Of a DNA stretch of 64,000 nucleotides, positions 36,200 to 49,430 are shown piece by piece. The notes beneath the pieces were generated by a model that did no database searches, was not told where the DNA came from, and saw only the letters and a program-made list of their open reading frames with translations. Source of the DNA: Anastatus disparis (taxonomy: Eukaryota > Arthropoda > Insecta > Hymenoptera > Eupelmidae); NCBI GenBank assembly GCA_017163975.1, contig JAFFSR010000237.1:5456001-5520000 (forward strand). The letters are read 5' to 3'. The position numbers and the translations under genes are program-made. Every line of letters starts with the position of its first letter. Positions within the stretch are counted from its first letter, which is position 1.

Positions 36200-39100
36200 A
36201 TGTATTGTGAAAACACGATGTCTAGTATGACAATACAAGATTTAAATGATGATTGCTTAGTATATATTTTTTCTATGCTACCAATCATCGATCAAATAAA
36301 AATACAAAGAGGTATGTGATTCTCTAGGAGGAACTAAAATATAATTTCACACAATAATTTATATGATATATAAATATTTTTACAGTGTGTAAACGTTGGA
36401 GTCAATTATCTTTTAATGGACTAAAAAGTTTTGAAGTAAACAAAAAAGAATTTTGGGGGATTGGTAAAGGGAGTAATATAAAAATAAATCTTGATGTTTT
36501 TAAAAACCTTTTAAAGTTGTATGGGCGTAAAATTACTCATATTGATTTTAGCAATGAATACATATATCCAGGCGCATATATCAAGAATTTAAATATAATT
36601 CCTAGTGAAAAAGATTTTCAATTTATTTGTAAATTCTGTCCAAATATTACATCATTGATTCTTGATTATAGATATCAACATATATCATTGCAATGCATCG
36701 CAGAAAATTTTCGTAATCTTATTTATTTTACGAAATATGATTTTTCGAAAGATAGTCATCATGATGAATTTGCAAAACTACTTTTCAATAATAGAAATTT
36801 AAAAAGTTTATCACTTTACTGTGAGAACATTCCATTATCATGTTTCTCATACTTAAATTCTGAATCGATTGAAGAAATTCATATATTTGGCTATGATACT
36901 TCAGAATTAGTTACTAGGGTGAGTAATTCCTAAACTTTAAATTTAATAATATAAATTTATTTTCAAATAAATATTTAATTCGCTCACGGCGCACACACAA
37001 ACACACACACAGACACATATATATATATATATGCAGCGGCAAACAAAAATTTTTAAAGAGGATTCAAAGTTCTTTTTTAATTATTTTACTAAGACTTATA
37101 AATCTGGAATAAATGATATATCATGTATGAGTATAAACTATGTACACTATAAAAAATTTTTTGTAATTTTAACACACATAAGTGTTATAGATGAAAAACA
37201 AATTTTTTTGTGTTAAAATTTACAAATAATTTTTAAGTATATTTCGATAAAAATTTTAACACAAAAACTTATGAATAATAAAAAGAGTAAATTTTACAAA
37301 TTTATTTACGTTAAATTAAAAAAATTTTAATAATGTTAAGATAGCAAGCACACTTTGTATGTTAATTTTACAAAAATTTTTGTGTTCATTTTGAAAGTAT
37401 ACAAAAATTTGAAAGTTACATAAAATTTTATGTAAGTTTTACAAACATAAATGTGAAATTTTAACACAAAAATTTTTGACGAATTACACGAAACTTTTTA
37501 CAGTGTATAAATCATATAGGTATATGATTTACACGTAGTTATCAACGTTGCAATTTTCTGAATTTTTTATTTGTGTTCCAAAAGTTTTTTAATTATCTCT
37601 ATGCTTCTTATTATCATAATGGAAGGGTATAGCCCATTAACACTGAGACCATGAAAAAAGTGAAAAATTTTATTCAAATTTCTTGGAAAATATTATTTAG
37701 CCTTTCAATACGGATTAACTATATAATCAGTACTTTTTTTATTGTTTTTAATTTTCTTGACTGTTAATGGATCAAAAATATTTAGGCCCTTAGAATGAAA
37801 TCGGAAATAGTAAATAAAATAAAAATAAAAAACAAATTCATGTGACGTGCATTTTACATAATTTTTTCCGTGTAACCTTATGAAAAACTGCCCAAATAAC
37901 GAAATTACCAAATAAAGTTGTGTGTTTTAGTTAGGATGTCGGAGCTGCAACAATCGAGTTTTGCTTATTTTATTTTATCAATATCTTTTTAAATTCACAA
38001 ATTAAACAAATACAATGACTTGTCCGCACTAAAGCTATATTCATATAATATAATTTTTATTAAAATAAAAAATCGTTTGGACTTGTTATTTTTTTATGAG
38101 CTTGGATTGGAAATTAGATATCAAACTCGACAAACCTAACCTTAAAATACGATACATTGAAAGTTTTTACTATAACTTTGTATGTATAATATTTTGGTGG
38201 ATTTCTTGAGTTGTCCGTACTAGAGTTTAATCTTACAAATTTTTTCTTTGTAGCGAAAAAACTCGATTAAAAGCATCGTTTATTCATAAGTTAGGATTGG
38301 AAATATTATTAGAAGGCGGGCAGCTTCGTCATGCTCTTAATGCAAATCAAGAAGCTTATTCTTTCTGAATATTTTAAAATCTTGAACTTTTATTGAACCG
38401 TTCTATTTTTTTCTTTGTTTCTGTGGAGCATTCTAAAAGATTCGGAAATAATCGTTTTCCGTTGGGTATAAATTTATTGAATATATAGTAAATATTAAAG
38501 TAATTTGCAATAGTTCTAATTAATATTTCAATTTTTTAGGTCTTTGGGAATTTAAAAAAAATACATAGCTTAGAGGTTGATTCTTTGATTAGTGATTATG
38601 GAGAGATTGTAGAAATGTTAACAGTCATCGGCTCACATTTAAAAAATTTGAAAAAACTAAAACTTGTACTTCGTTATTTTGATGACGATATGGACAAAAA
38701 TACATTATTGAAGGGATATGATTGCATGATTACATTAACAAATCTTGAAGAACTATACATTGAATTTGAAACATTAGTAAATAATGACCTTATAAAGATA
38801 ATTTGTAATAATTGTAAAAAATTAAAAACATTAAGAATCCAGAGTAAGAATAATTTTTTAAATAATCTTATTTGAAATTTTAAAATTATAAATAAAATAT
38901 TTATACGCATATGATTGTTATTATTTTAGGGTCTAATGAAATTACTGATGAAGGTATGTCGAAGATTAAACTTTTGCCGAATCTTCAGAACCTGTACGTA
39001 AAAAAAACTGGATCTGTCACTGGTTCATTTCTGTCTGGAGTACCTAAATTAAAAAATCTAGAATTTTATGATTGTAAATCATTACAAGATAAAGAAATTA

Positions 39101-39420
39101 TTAATTTTTTGCTAAACGTTCAGTACATTGAAAACCTAGAAATAATTCATTGCCAACATATTAATGGTACAAATGTAATTGATACAATTATTAGAAATAT
39201 CAAGGATCGTAAATTTAAATGCGTTAAAATAAAAATAAATGATTTGGCGGATATAGAAATTTTAGAGATATCTGGTGAATATTATACTCGCGGAAGTAAA
39301 AAATTTTGCATGGAATGTAGAGAATGGGACTGGTTCATTATACACGAAGAATTAAAAATCGCTCCACCTTGTAGCTATTGCTCACATATCACATCTGTAC
39401 ATAAAATAGAAAAGGAATAA
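36200..39420 (+). CDS. F-box/LRR protein, copy 7 (about 479 residues)
   Basis: Exons 36200-36311, 36386-36918, 38540-38843 and 38930-39420. The start (MYCENTMSSMTIQDLNDDC) follows an in-frame stop after the acceptor at 36168. The F-box is complete across intron 1. Exon 2 is shorter at its beginning than in other copies (KRWSQLSFNGLKSFEVNKKEFWGI). LRRs follow in exons 2-4 and the tail is FCMEC-x17-CSYC, the longest spacing in the set. Intron 2 (1,621 bases) contains a CA/TA microsatellite, a MITE (37145-37505) and a stretch shared with intron 2 of copies 8 and 9. Confidence 0.87.
37145..37505. mobile_element. 361-bp MITE in intron 2 of copy 7, CACT(G)TAAAA-type ends, TA flanks
   Basis: It starts CACTATAAAAAATTTTTTG and ends CTTTTTACAGTG, with TA on each side (37143-37144 and 37506-37507). 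TTTTAACACA/TGTGTTAAAA words appear repeatedly inside in both orientations. Copies 8 and 9 lack it in the same intron. Confidence 0.6.
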
Positions 39421-41511
39421 AGCAAAATTTAAAAAAAAAAATTGTTTCCTCAAATTGTTAATCAAGCTCATTATCATTAATTTTATTTTAGTAGATTATT
39501 CTATAATTATAGAAAGATTAGGTTAAGTTATTCATATAAAAAATACTACAAGTTTGACATTGAAAAGATGCAGTCATTTTCACTTTTTGTTAAGATTTGA
39601 CAATAATAAAAAAAGAACAATATTTTCAAAAAATTGCGAAAAACTAAAAATTTTTACAATTGCATTTAATATAAATTATTTAATAGGCTTTATAATTTTT
39701 ATTTGTTGTTACGTTTATATAAAATTGTTTTGGAAAAACGGCTAATCGTAAACTGTATCAATATTAATTCAAAGTTTGAAGATCAGCTTATATTTTTAAA
39801 GATTAAATTAAAAAATTAGTTTTTTTTCGAAAGATTCTCTATTTTGATTTCATTTTTTAGTTTACAAATTACACTTTTATTTCATGAAATTTTTTAAACT
39901 TTCAGAATAATGGAAAACTTAATAACCCAAAAACTTTTATAAACTTAAAGTGTGAATTGTATGTAAACTATGAAATGGAACTCAACTCAACCTCCGTAAT
40001 CGCCTTAGTTTGTAAAGAAAATTAATCAATTCTTATGATTCTCACTACTTTGTATGTGCATTTAACTATTTTTTTTTAATAAAGTTTAGATTTTGAACGA
40101 AGAAAACATTTTAAAATTTAGAATTTACGATATAATTTTTTTCATTCAAATTATCATAAAACTGTAAAATTCATCCAATGTTTCATAAAGAGAATACCAA
40201 ATTAATAATGATAGATAATTCATTTTTACTTTAATTCATTAGATCCTGTCCTGGTTTCTTAAAATTTATGAATTTGAGGGCAGATATGTTGAAAATGAAA
40301 TAACTTTATTTTTCCGTATATAAATATCAATTTCATTTCCTCATTTATTTAAAAATAAGTGAACATTTTTTTTTCTCGAAGTAGTTTACAAAATTTTGTT
40401 TTTTACACGAATATAAACACAATATTACGGTTTAATTGATTGTGAATGTAATGTATATATCACCGCGAATTCAAAGATAATATTTAAATATAAACCTTAA
40501 AAAAACTAATTGTTTCATTTTCGTTGGACCTTATAAACGCACCTACTGTTCGTATAAGATTTTGTCAAAAAGGAAAAATATTGATCCAGTTAGCCAAGCT
40601 CGTATAAAAATTTTATTTATTAATTTTTTGTCTTTTCGAGATTTATAATATTTACAATATACGCGTATATTGGAAAGATATTATAGATATACAGTACCGC
40701 TCAAAAGTTCGTAAAAATTTTTTTTTTTTTTTAACTCAACTTCAAACAGCAATATTTCGGAAACGGCTCGATGAATTTGAAAAATCCAGACGACGTTTGA
40801 AAGATCAGACAAAATACTATTTTTTTGTGTCCTGCCAAATATTTTTATCTCTTTTTTTAACTCTATTTCTAATTATAGAAAAATTTTTTATTTTCACGAA
40901 TTTTTAAATTTCGTCTGAAAAGTAGAGTAAATTTCCTGAATCTTTATGTTTAATGATTTTTTTGTATCTATTTCCTGCGTGTATGTTTCCTGTATTTATA
41001 TCAATCAAAACAACAAATTCCTAACTGCATCAATATGTAATTAGTTTTAAGAAATCCTATTTAAAGGGCTTTAAAGATTTTCTTAAAGAGTACAGTTTTT
41101 TTTTCAATTTATCATTCAAGATGATGTCAATCCATATTAATTTCTTCAAAACATTTTATGTATTCAATTTTAAGAAAATACAATATATATTTATCAGTTC
41201 TAATGTTAATTTGCAAGTTTAATTTAAAGGCCTAACCACATAAAAGCTACAATTAACCTATGAACCTCATTATTACTTATACGTTAATAATGAATAGTAT
41301 TATATATATATACATATATATATTTGTATTTTATTTATTCATTATTGAATAACCAATAGCATGATAAATTTTAACTAACAATTAAAATCAATTTATATTT
41401 TTAAAGATTTAATTCCAAAAAATAACTTTTTTCGAAACATCTTATATACAGTTTATTATTAATTCCTAATTCATATATTTAAAATATCATCATACTATTT
41501 ACTAAATATTT
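39421..41511. other. 3' flank of copy 7, with a possible mariner end
   Basis: No gene is seen. At about 40692, after TATA, a terminus-like CAGTACCGCTCAAAAGTTCG begins, typical in form of a Tc1/mariner inverted repeat; the opposite end was not found. Sequence from about 41011 (CTAACTGCATCAATATGTAA) on matches the 3' flanks of copies 8, 9 and 10. At 41249-41261 lies ACAATTAACCTAT, the uninserted counterpart of the SINE site at 54055. Confidence 0.5.
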
Positions 41512-41733
41512 TTTTTTAACAGTGGGCTAAAAATACCACTTTTGCTCCCGGCACGGAAAACGAAAAGTGCTAATTTTAGCCTCATTGTTAAAAAAAATCG
41601 TATATGCACCACGGAAGGTAAAATGGACAACCCATAGCACGAGTTTGCCACCCTCGGCTTCGCCTCGGGTATCAATTCACTCATGCTATGGCCTGTCCTT
41701 TATTTTACCTCCCTAGGTGCATAATATACTATT
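41512..41733. mobile_element. Double-hairpin repeat, copy C
   Basis: Hairpin 2 is almost identical to copy A, with small stem changes (GTATCAATTCACTCATGC). Hairpin 1 is very different in sequence (TTAACAGTGGGCTAAAAATA ... GCTAATTTTAGCC...TTGTTAA) but still pairs. Insertion was into a T-tract: the matching flank at about 54680 (AAATATTTTTATTTTTTAAT) is uninterrupted. Confidence 0.8.
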
Positions 41734-41918
41734 ATTTTTTAATAATTCACTTTCAAAATAAAAGCTTATGATTGTTTTAACACGCTTCTATAACTTTTGA
41801 TTATTTGAAAATCCTTTTTCCCAAAAATAACAGAATATTCTTAACAATATCTAATTATTACATCTTTTCCTTTTTTTTAAAATATTTTCAGTTAAATTTA
41901 AGTTAACGTTTAAAGAAA

Positions 41919-42054
41919 TACGAAACATCAAAGTAGCGTGGTGGTTAGAAGCAAAATGAAAAGCGTGTATACGCATGCGCACGATAACACAGCTGATACA
42001 GTTACACATCGAATAAAATCGTTCACGTGTTGATTATACGCTCAAATGTAAACG
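41919..42054 (+). promoter_or_regulatory. Conserved leader block of copy 8 with donor-like end and small ORF
   Basis: This is the same module as 33571-33707 and ends AAATGTAAACG|GTAAGA. It carries a 25-codon ORF at 41956-42033 (MKSVYTHAHDN...FTC). Its presence upstream of a copy that has lost exon 1 shows that the promoter-side module survived the deletion. Confidence 0.5.
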
Positions 42055-44016
42055 GTAAGATAAAAGAAAAAAGTTGTTTTCAACTCTTTGTTCTTCAATT
42101 CTTTTTCATTGAGGGAACATTTAAAGTTTCTCAAGAAATTCTATGTGTTATATATAGGACAATGAGATAGAGTTAATTTAACAGACTGAAAGTGCCGATT
42201 AGTTTACAAAATAAAGTATACGTATAATGTGTTGTTAATGGCTTTATTTACTTATTTAACAGTCAAAATAAATTGTAAAAATTATCATATTAACAGAAAA
42301 AATAACGCTTAAAATAATTATAAACAATATAGACAATTCAAAATAAATCTTTGAAATATTGATATTTTAATTATCTAATTATCTAGCGAAAGAAATACAA
42401 CAGTGTTTACAAAATGTATTACTAGGGACAACATTTAAATATTTGCATTATATCTATTTACACACACACACACACATACGCACATATATGTATATATATA
42501 CATATATATAAATTTTATATAAATCACAATAAAAAATTTACTAGAAAGAATTTTTTGTCAAATTTACAGAGAAAATTATTGACTTAATAAATAAGAAATA
42601 TGTAGGAAAATCTTTAAGATTGCTGACATTTTGAAAGTTATTTATCTTCTTTATGGAATAACTATAGTAAAATAAATGAAAAAATTTTTAAAAAACGAAT
42701 CGCTAACTTATCAATGTTTGTAGTTTTAAATAAGAAAGTACTGTTCTCACTAGATAAAACAAATGATTAATAAATTGGAAAAATATGTATGAAAATGTTT
42801 GAACATTGTAGTCAAATAAAACGAATTTGTTCATAGTTTTTTTTTTAAATTATTAAAAAATAAATTTATCGTTAAAAATACTAATTTTTTTCATATACAA
42901 GCAAGTAATTAGGAATATTGCCAATATGTAATAAAAAACTAAATACTTTACGGTATTTAATTATATTTCAACTTAATTGTTTTATTAAGATTTATTGTTA
43001 TCATTAGTATAATGATTATAAATAGTAAAAGTATACGATCATATTGGGGTTAATAAGGATGTATAAACGTTGGATGAAAGTGAAGATCGAAAAGCAGCTA
43101 TATTGGAAATCTAAAAGAATTTCCTTTAGATCAGTTATTATCTCGAAAAATTACTGTTCTTTTTAATACGGTGAACTTTAGTTGAGTATAGTAAATGGAT
43201 TTTACAACAGATTAATACGCAAAAACAATAATTGTTTCACGTGAAAAAGACAGAATGTAAAAAAAATTTTTTGAGAGTGAAATAAGCTCTATCATAATGC
43301 AGAAAATTTAAAGTTGTCATTAATTAATTTCAGAATTTTCTGGCACTTTTTGATACAATTAATAAAAAGTAAATAATTTTATAATTTCAATTATTTTTTC
43401 TTAAAAGTAAACAGATTTATTTATTCGTAAAAATTTATGTTTTTGGATCAAAATTAATACTTAATTTAAAAGATATTTGCCGAGTCGCTCAAAGAGTTGG
43501 GACGACCTTTTATCGTTTTTAATAATTATAAGTAAATTAATAAGCTTTCTTTCGAGGGAAAATGAGAAAAATAGTATGTGCTACAGTGCAGGAAATTAAA
43601 ACAACTGGGCGATATAGTGTCTCTAGCTCTGTGACAAACATCGCATTGCGCCTCATATCGAAATAATTTCTGTGTATAACTTTAAAAAATGCGTGAACTG
43701 AGGCATAAATAATAGTTGTTTACAATTATTTATAGTTAGTTATATATATATATATATTTGCTTACAGTTATATAAAATTGTATATATCCGTTTGAAGTCA
43801 TTCACATTTGTTTATAGTTATTTACAATTATATTTAATTATTTACAATATTTTACATTTTTAAATTTGTAAAAATCGATTGTAATTTACAATTATTAACA
43901 GTTATTGGTAGATACTGACAATAATTTGTAGTTATACATAATTATTAGCTGTTATTTAGAATTATTCAAACATATTTACAAAATTCTTTTTGTCATACGG
44001 GACTGTGCAAAAATTT
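42055..44016. other. 5' intron-like region of copy 8
   Basis: No gene is seen. The order matches 55012-56520. It ends in the AT minisatellite (about 43712-43985) and the phrase ACGGGACTGTGCAAAAATTT, after which exon 2 follows abruptly. About 630 bases present before copy 9, including exon 1 and intron 1, are missing. Confidence 0.6.
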
Positions 44017-46016
44017 TGCAAACGTTGGAGGTTGTTAAGTCAGATAGCTTTAAATGGACTAAAAAGGTTCAGAGTGTACAACAAAGAATTTTGGGGGATT
44101 GGTGAAAAGAATAAAGTAAAAATAAATGAAGATATTTTTAAAAATATATTAAAATTATATGGGCGTAAAATTATTCTTATTGAATTTGACGAAGTCTTCG
44201 GAGATAGCAAAGATTTACATATACTTCCTAGTGAAGAAGTTTTTCGATTTATTCATGGATTCTGTCCAAATATTACATCATTGATTCTTGATTGTAGTTG
44301 TCCAGAAGAATCATTTGAATACATCACAGAAAATTTTCGTAATCTTATTCATTTTACGCATAATCATCCGTATAGTGATGATTATCATGATGAACTTGCA
44401 GAACTATTTTCCAATAATAAAAATTTAAAAAGTTTATCACTTGGTTATAGTACATTTCCATCATCAAGTTTCTCGCACTTAAACTCTGAATCAATTGAAG
44501 AAATCCATTTGTTTAGCGATGATAATCCAAGATTAGATCTAAAGGTGAGTAGTTATTATCCTATAAGTTTTATAATATAAATTTTTTTAGACCTAATATT
44601 TAATTGTATATATATACATATGCTGCTGGGATCGATTTTTTCTTTTTTTATTTTCTTGATATCTTTTTAAATTCATGATTTAAACAAATATAATGATTTG
44701 TCCGTAGTAAAGCTATGTTAATACAGTCATTTTTGTTAAAAAAAAAGTCATTTGGGCTCGTCATTTTTTTTAACAAGCTCGACACATCTAACCTCAAAAT
44801 ACTATACAATGAAAGTTTGAATATAAATTTTTATTTATCGAATTTTGATGGATTTCTTGAGGTGTGCGCATTTAATAATCTTCCAAATTTTTTTTATTAT
44901 AATCAAAAAACTCGATTAAACGCGTCATTTACTTATAAACTTGAATTGGAAATATTATTAGAAGGGGAAGGGGAGCCTCCTCATGCCCTTAATGCAAGAA
45001 AATACTGGCTATTTAAATATTATTAAAAAATATCATCCAAGGGATCAAAAAGTTTATAGACTATATGCATGTACATGTTAAAAAATGTATTGAATAATAA
45101 TAAAAATAATTTGCAGTACTAATTAATATTTTAATATTTCAGGTCTTTAAAAACTTTAAAAAAGTACATACCTTAACTATTGATCATTCTTTCAATGGTT
45201 TTAGTGAGTCCGAAGAAACGTTTAGAGTCATCGGCTCACGTTTACAAAATTTGAAGAAACTAAATCTTGAAGTTGATTATTTTTATAGCAATATCGAAAG
45301 AAATACATTATTGAGGGGATATAATTGCATGATTACATTGACAAATCTTGAAGAACTACACATTGCATACAATTATTTAGGAAATAATGATTTTTTGGAG
45401 ATAATTTGTAACAATTTAAAAAAATTAAAGACATTAAAAATCAAGGGTAAGAATAATTTTTTATATAATCTTATTGAAATTTACAAAAATATTTAAAAAA
45501 ATATATACAAATATAATTGTTATTATTTTAGATTCTTGGGCAATTACTGATGAAGGTATGTCAAAGATTAAACTTTTACCAAATCTCCAGAACTTGTACT
45601 TAAAAGGAACTGAAGTCACTGGTTCATTTCTAATGTCCGAAGTATCTAAATTAAAAAAATTGGTATTTGATGACTGTGGATCATTACAAAATGAAGGAAT
45701 TATTTTTTTATTACTCAGTTCGCAGTACATTGAAAACTTAGAAATAACTTTTCGCCAGTGTTTTAATGGTACAGATTTAATTGATAAAATTATCAGAAAT
45801 ATTAAGGATTGTAAATTTAAAAAACTTAAGATAAAGATAATTCCATATTTGAGTAGGGATATAGACATTTTAGAAATATCTAGTAAATATTATGTTCGTT
45901 CAAGTAAAAAATTTTGTACGGAACATAGTAAGAAATACAATTTTAATCCAGTGGACGAACATTTTTGTAAACATTGTATAAATACCGCATTTGTCCAGAA
46001 AATATCAGAAGATTAA
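44017..46016 (+). pseudogene. F-box/LRR copy 8 lacking the F-box exon
   Basis: Exons 44017-44544 (lacking its acceptor), 45143-45446 and 45532-46016 are fully open and give 438 residues of LRR protein ending FCTEH-x13-CKHC, where the second cysteine is replaced by histidine. Exon 1, intron 1 and the exon 2 acceptor are gone: TGTGCAAAAATTT from the upstream flank joins TGCAAACGTTGG, with TG shared at the joint. No ATG opens the frame. It is either a recent pseudogene or an F-box-less LRR protein started from another exon; the intact body leaves the second possibility open. Intron 2 (598 bases) is closely related to that of copy 9. Confidence 0.7.
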
Positions 46017-47694
46017 AAAAAAATTAAGGAGTAATCGTATCATCAAATTATTAATTAATTAGAAGTTATTAATAATAATTATAATTATTATTATTCATTA
46101 TTATCATTAATTTTAATTTTATAGATTATTTTGTAATTCTAAATAGATTAGGCTATTCTTATAAAAAATACTAAAATTCTGACACAGAAAAGATGCACTC
46201 ATTTTGACCTTTTGTTAAGATTTGAAAATAACGAAAAAAGGCCAATATTAAAAAATAAAGTTGAAAAACACAACAAATGTTTAGAATTATATCTAAAATA
46301 AATTTCTCTAATAAGCTTTGTAATTTTTATTTGTTGTTGCGTGTATATTAATTTATTTTAGAATAAAAGTAAATTCTAAACTGCATCAATATTTAATTAA
46401 TTCGAAGAAAGCCTATTTAATTAGTTTGAAATATTTTCTTAAAGAGTACAGAATTCTTTTTCAATTTATTATTTGTGTTGATGTCAATGTATATTAATTT
46501 CTTCATAACATTCTATGTATTCAATTTTAAGAAAATACAGTGTATATTTATCAGTTCTAATGCTAATTTGCAAGTTTAATTTAAGGACCTAACCGTATAA
46601 AAGCTTATATTGTATATTAACTTCAACCAACCTATGAGCCTCATTTTATATATTCATTACTGAATATCCAATATTATAATAAATTTTAATCAATGGTCAC
46701 AATTAGAATGAATTTATATTTTCAAAGATTTAATTCCAGAATAATAGCTTTTTTCGACAAATCCTATCTGCTTAAGTTTATTTAAAATACCATCATACTA
46801 AATATTTTTGTTTTCTAATAATTCACTTTCAAAGTAAGACAAAAGCTTGTGATTTTATTGACACTCCTCAATAACTTTTGATGATTTCAAAATCCTCTTT
46901 CTCGGGAAAATAACAGAATATTCTTAACAATATCTAATCATTACACTTTTTTCTTTTTTTTATTAAATATTTCCAGTTAAATTTGAGTTTACTTGTTTTT
47001 TGTGACTTATCGTGAAAACGGTTCTCTCCAAACTCTTGCCAATGGTGCGCAAAAGTTTTATCGTCAATTTTCTTTGCACGAAAAGTTATCGTTTACAGTA
47101 CTATAAATGTATTTTCTTTACCTTTTCTAATTATTAGCGCGTGATAATTAAGGCCCTTAGGGCTAGTAGTTGTTTTTTTCGTTTATATTTTAGCTTCCAC
47201 CTTGTAATAGATAATCGTCACAATGTCCAAGACTTTATTATTTTTTCTTCTTATTATTATTACGGCACCTTACTCTTTTTTTTTTGTTTCTATAATAACA
47301 ATGGAAACGTGATTTGTTTTTACTGAATTTTATGGCGTTACGGTTCGATGTTTTCGCACTTTAGTGAGACTAAAGAAAAATGAAATTTTACGAGTAACTT
47401 TACGGCATCGGAACATCTTTACCTTAGTTTTTTTTCGCACGGTTTTTGTTTGCTTAATACTTCGAAGCAACACTTGTTTATTTAAATTTTAACACAACTG
47501 CGATAGAGTGACGATAGAAAATAATATTTTCGTTTAATGAGATTAAAAATTAAATGATCGATTATTATTTTAAAATATTTTCGGCAATGTAATGGTACTT
47601 TTTATTCTTTCCAACATTATGATTTAATATTTCTATTTTTTATTTCTTAGTATGTATATACCATTTACCGTAAATCAAATGGTCATCTTGATCC
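46017..47694. other. 3' flank of copy 8 and unrelated segment
   Basis: Bases 46017 to about 46995 match the 3' flanks of copies 7, 9 and 10. At about 46998 homology stops where the leader block would begin, and a segment of different texture (to about 47690) follows. It holds a 29-codon ORF at 47223-47312 whose product is strongly hydrophobic (MSKTLLFFLLIIITAPYS...), signal-peptide-like, but too short to be supported as a gene. Confidence 0.45.
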
Positions 47695-47790
47695 ATAGAA
47701 GAAATTTTAAAGATATCTGGTGAATATTATACTCACGCAAGTGAAAAAAACGATTGCGAATTATAAAAAGGAACAACCTTGTGCACATCA
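47695..47790 (+). pseudogene. F-box/LRR relic: end of exon 4 and 3' flank
   Basis: The sequence encodes IEEILKISGEYYTHASEK in the correct order for the region just before the zinc-like tail. It then continues degenerate (a residual CAACCTTGTGCACAT corresponds to the Q-P-C motif) into the typical 3' flank (TCTGACACGAAAAAGATG). The same unusual GGAGAAAAAACAAA wording appears after the early stop of copy 10. Confidence 0.7.
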
Positions 47791-48854
47791 AAATAATGGA
47801 GAAAAAACAAAAAAATTTTTTAATTAATCTGTTTATTATTATTTATTCTCATACAACTACAAGTCTGACACGAAAAAGATGGAGTCATTTTCACCTATTG
47901 TTAAGATTTGAAAGTTATAAAAACAGACCAATATTTGAAAGAAATTAAGAAACTCTATATTTGTTTCGTTGCATTCACATCAAATTTTTTTTTGGAAAAC
48001 GGGTAATTTTGAACAGAATCAATATTAAATTACAGTTTGAAGAAGGCCTATTTGAAGGGTTTGAAATATTATTTCGAAAAGTAGTGAATTTTTTTTGTCT
48101 TGTCATTTAAGTTCGTATCGATGTATTTACTTGTAAAATAAACTAATTTATTGAAAACAATCTATGAATTGAATTTAAGAAAATTCAGTATATACATTCA
48201 TTATTTGTAATGTGAAAGATTATCTATTAGATCTATTAAATGATCGATATCATTATAAACTTTAATTGATGATCACAATTAAGGGTCATTTTATACTTAT
48301 AAGATTTTATTCAAGAATCATAGTTTTTTTCGAAAAATTCTATATTCTGGCTCCATTCTTAGTTTACAAATCACGCTTTTATTATATGAAATCTTTTAAA
48401 TATTTTAAATTTCCAATATTTTTCGAAACTTGCAGAATCGTGGAACACTTAACAGCCCTAAAAATTTTATAAATTAAAGTGTGATTTTTAAATTATGAAA
48501 TGGCATTTAGTTCAACCTCGGTGATTGCTTTAATTTGTAAAGAAAATCAATCAATTGTTATTTTTCTCACGTTTTGTGTTTATCATTTAACTAGATTTTT
48601 GAAAAAATAAAGTTTAAATATTTGACAGAGAATAGTAAGAAGAAAAAATGTAAATATTTAGAATGATTTATAAATTTGAAAAATATGTATGAAAATGTTT
48701 GAACATTGTAGTCAAGTAAAACGAATTTGTTCATAGTTTTTTTGGAAATTATTAAAAGATAAATTTATCGTAAAAAATACTTATTTTTTCATATACAAGC
48801 AATAATTTCCATTTATCTATATAAATATGTAATTAGGAATATTGCCAATATGTG
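47791..48854. other. 3'-flank-like sequence, no gene seen
   Basis: This matches the far 3' flank of copy 7 (39540-40080). From about 48655 it switches to sequence matching 42771 onward, the 5' intron of copy 8. The switch marks where the leader block of copy 9 has been lost. Confidence 0.5.
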
Positions 48855-49430
48855 CACTGAAAAATCTGTAGGAAGACATTTACCCCAAAAGCAGTACCGA
48901 TGCGCCACTCGGTGTTTAAGCAAACTGCTATAGACACTTTTGGGGGAAGTTACTTACTACACTGAGAATTAAAAAGTCTAGTTACTAGGCTTAGAGTTCA
49001 GCCTGAGCGCCAAAACGCACTATAGTACGCGCGCCGTAAAAGGGATTAGTGGCTAGTCTCTCGGGTGCATTGAGAACACACAAGAGCGCGATAGCAGCGC
49101 CCATGACGAATGTAAAGGGAAGATTCATGCGTATGTTCAGTGGTTGAACTCTTTTGGCTTGAAGGGCAGACTTTTCGGCTCAAAGCGTCGACTTTTCACA
49201 AGGCTTCTTACTGGTTTTAAGTGGGGGTAACAGCTCAGCGAATAACTTCTCAATATAGCAGGCGATATTAAAACTTTTTCAGAGGACGCGCTGCTCGACA
49301 GTAACTTTAAGCGTGCGGCTTTACCTGTTTGGGCAAGATTATTGCCCAAAACAGGCAAATGCCATGCTTATAACCAAGCTTGGAAACAATTTATTTTTGG
49401 GAGAGCAGTCCTACCGCAGTTTTTTCAGTG
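48855..49430. mobile_element. 576-bp DNA element with CACTGAAAAA ends, TG flanks
   Basis: The terminal repeats CACTGAAAAATCTGTAGGA and the mirror of TCCTACCGCAGTTTTTTCAGTG bound a segment much richer in GC than the array. TG lies at both flanks (48853-48854 and 49431-49432). The matching site at about 42930 (CAATATGTAATAAAAAAC) is uninserted. No transposase-like frame was recognised. A shorter element with similar ends is at 50242. Confidence 0.75.

Noticed and set aside
40692..40960. Complete mariner element
   Set aside because: Only one terminus-like sequence is visible. No opposite end and no transposase frame were found.
44715..45026. 103-codon frame in intron 2 of copy 8
   Set aside because: The same intron sequence in copies 7 and 9 is related, but the frame is broken by indels and stops, and it lies between clear splice sites.
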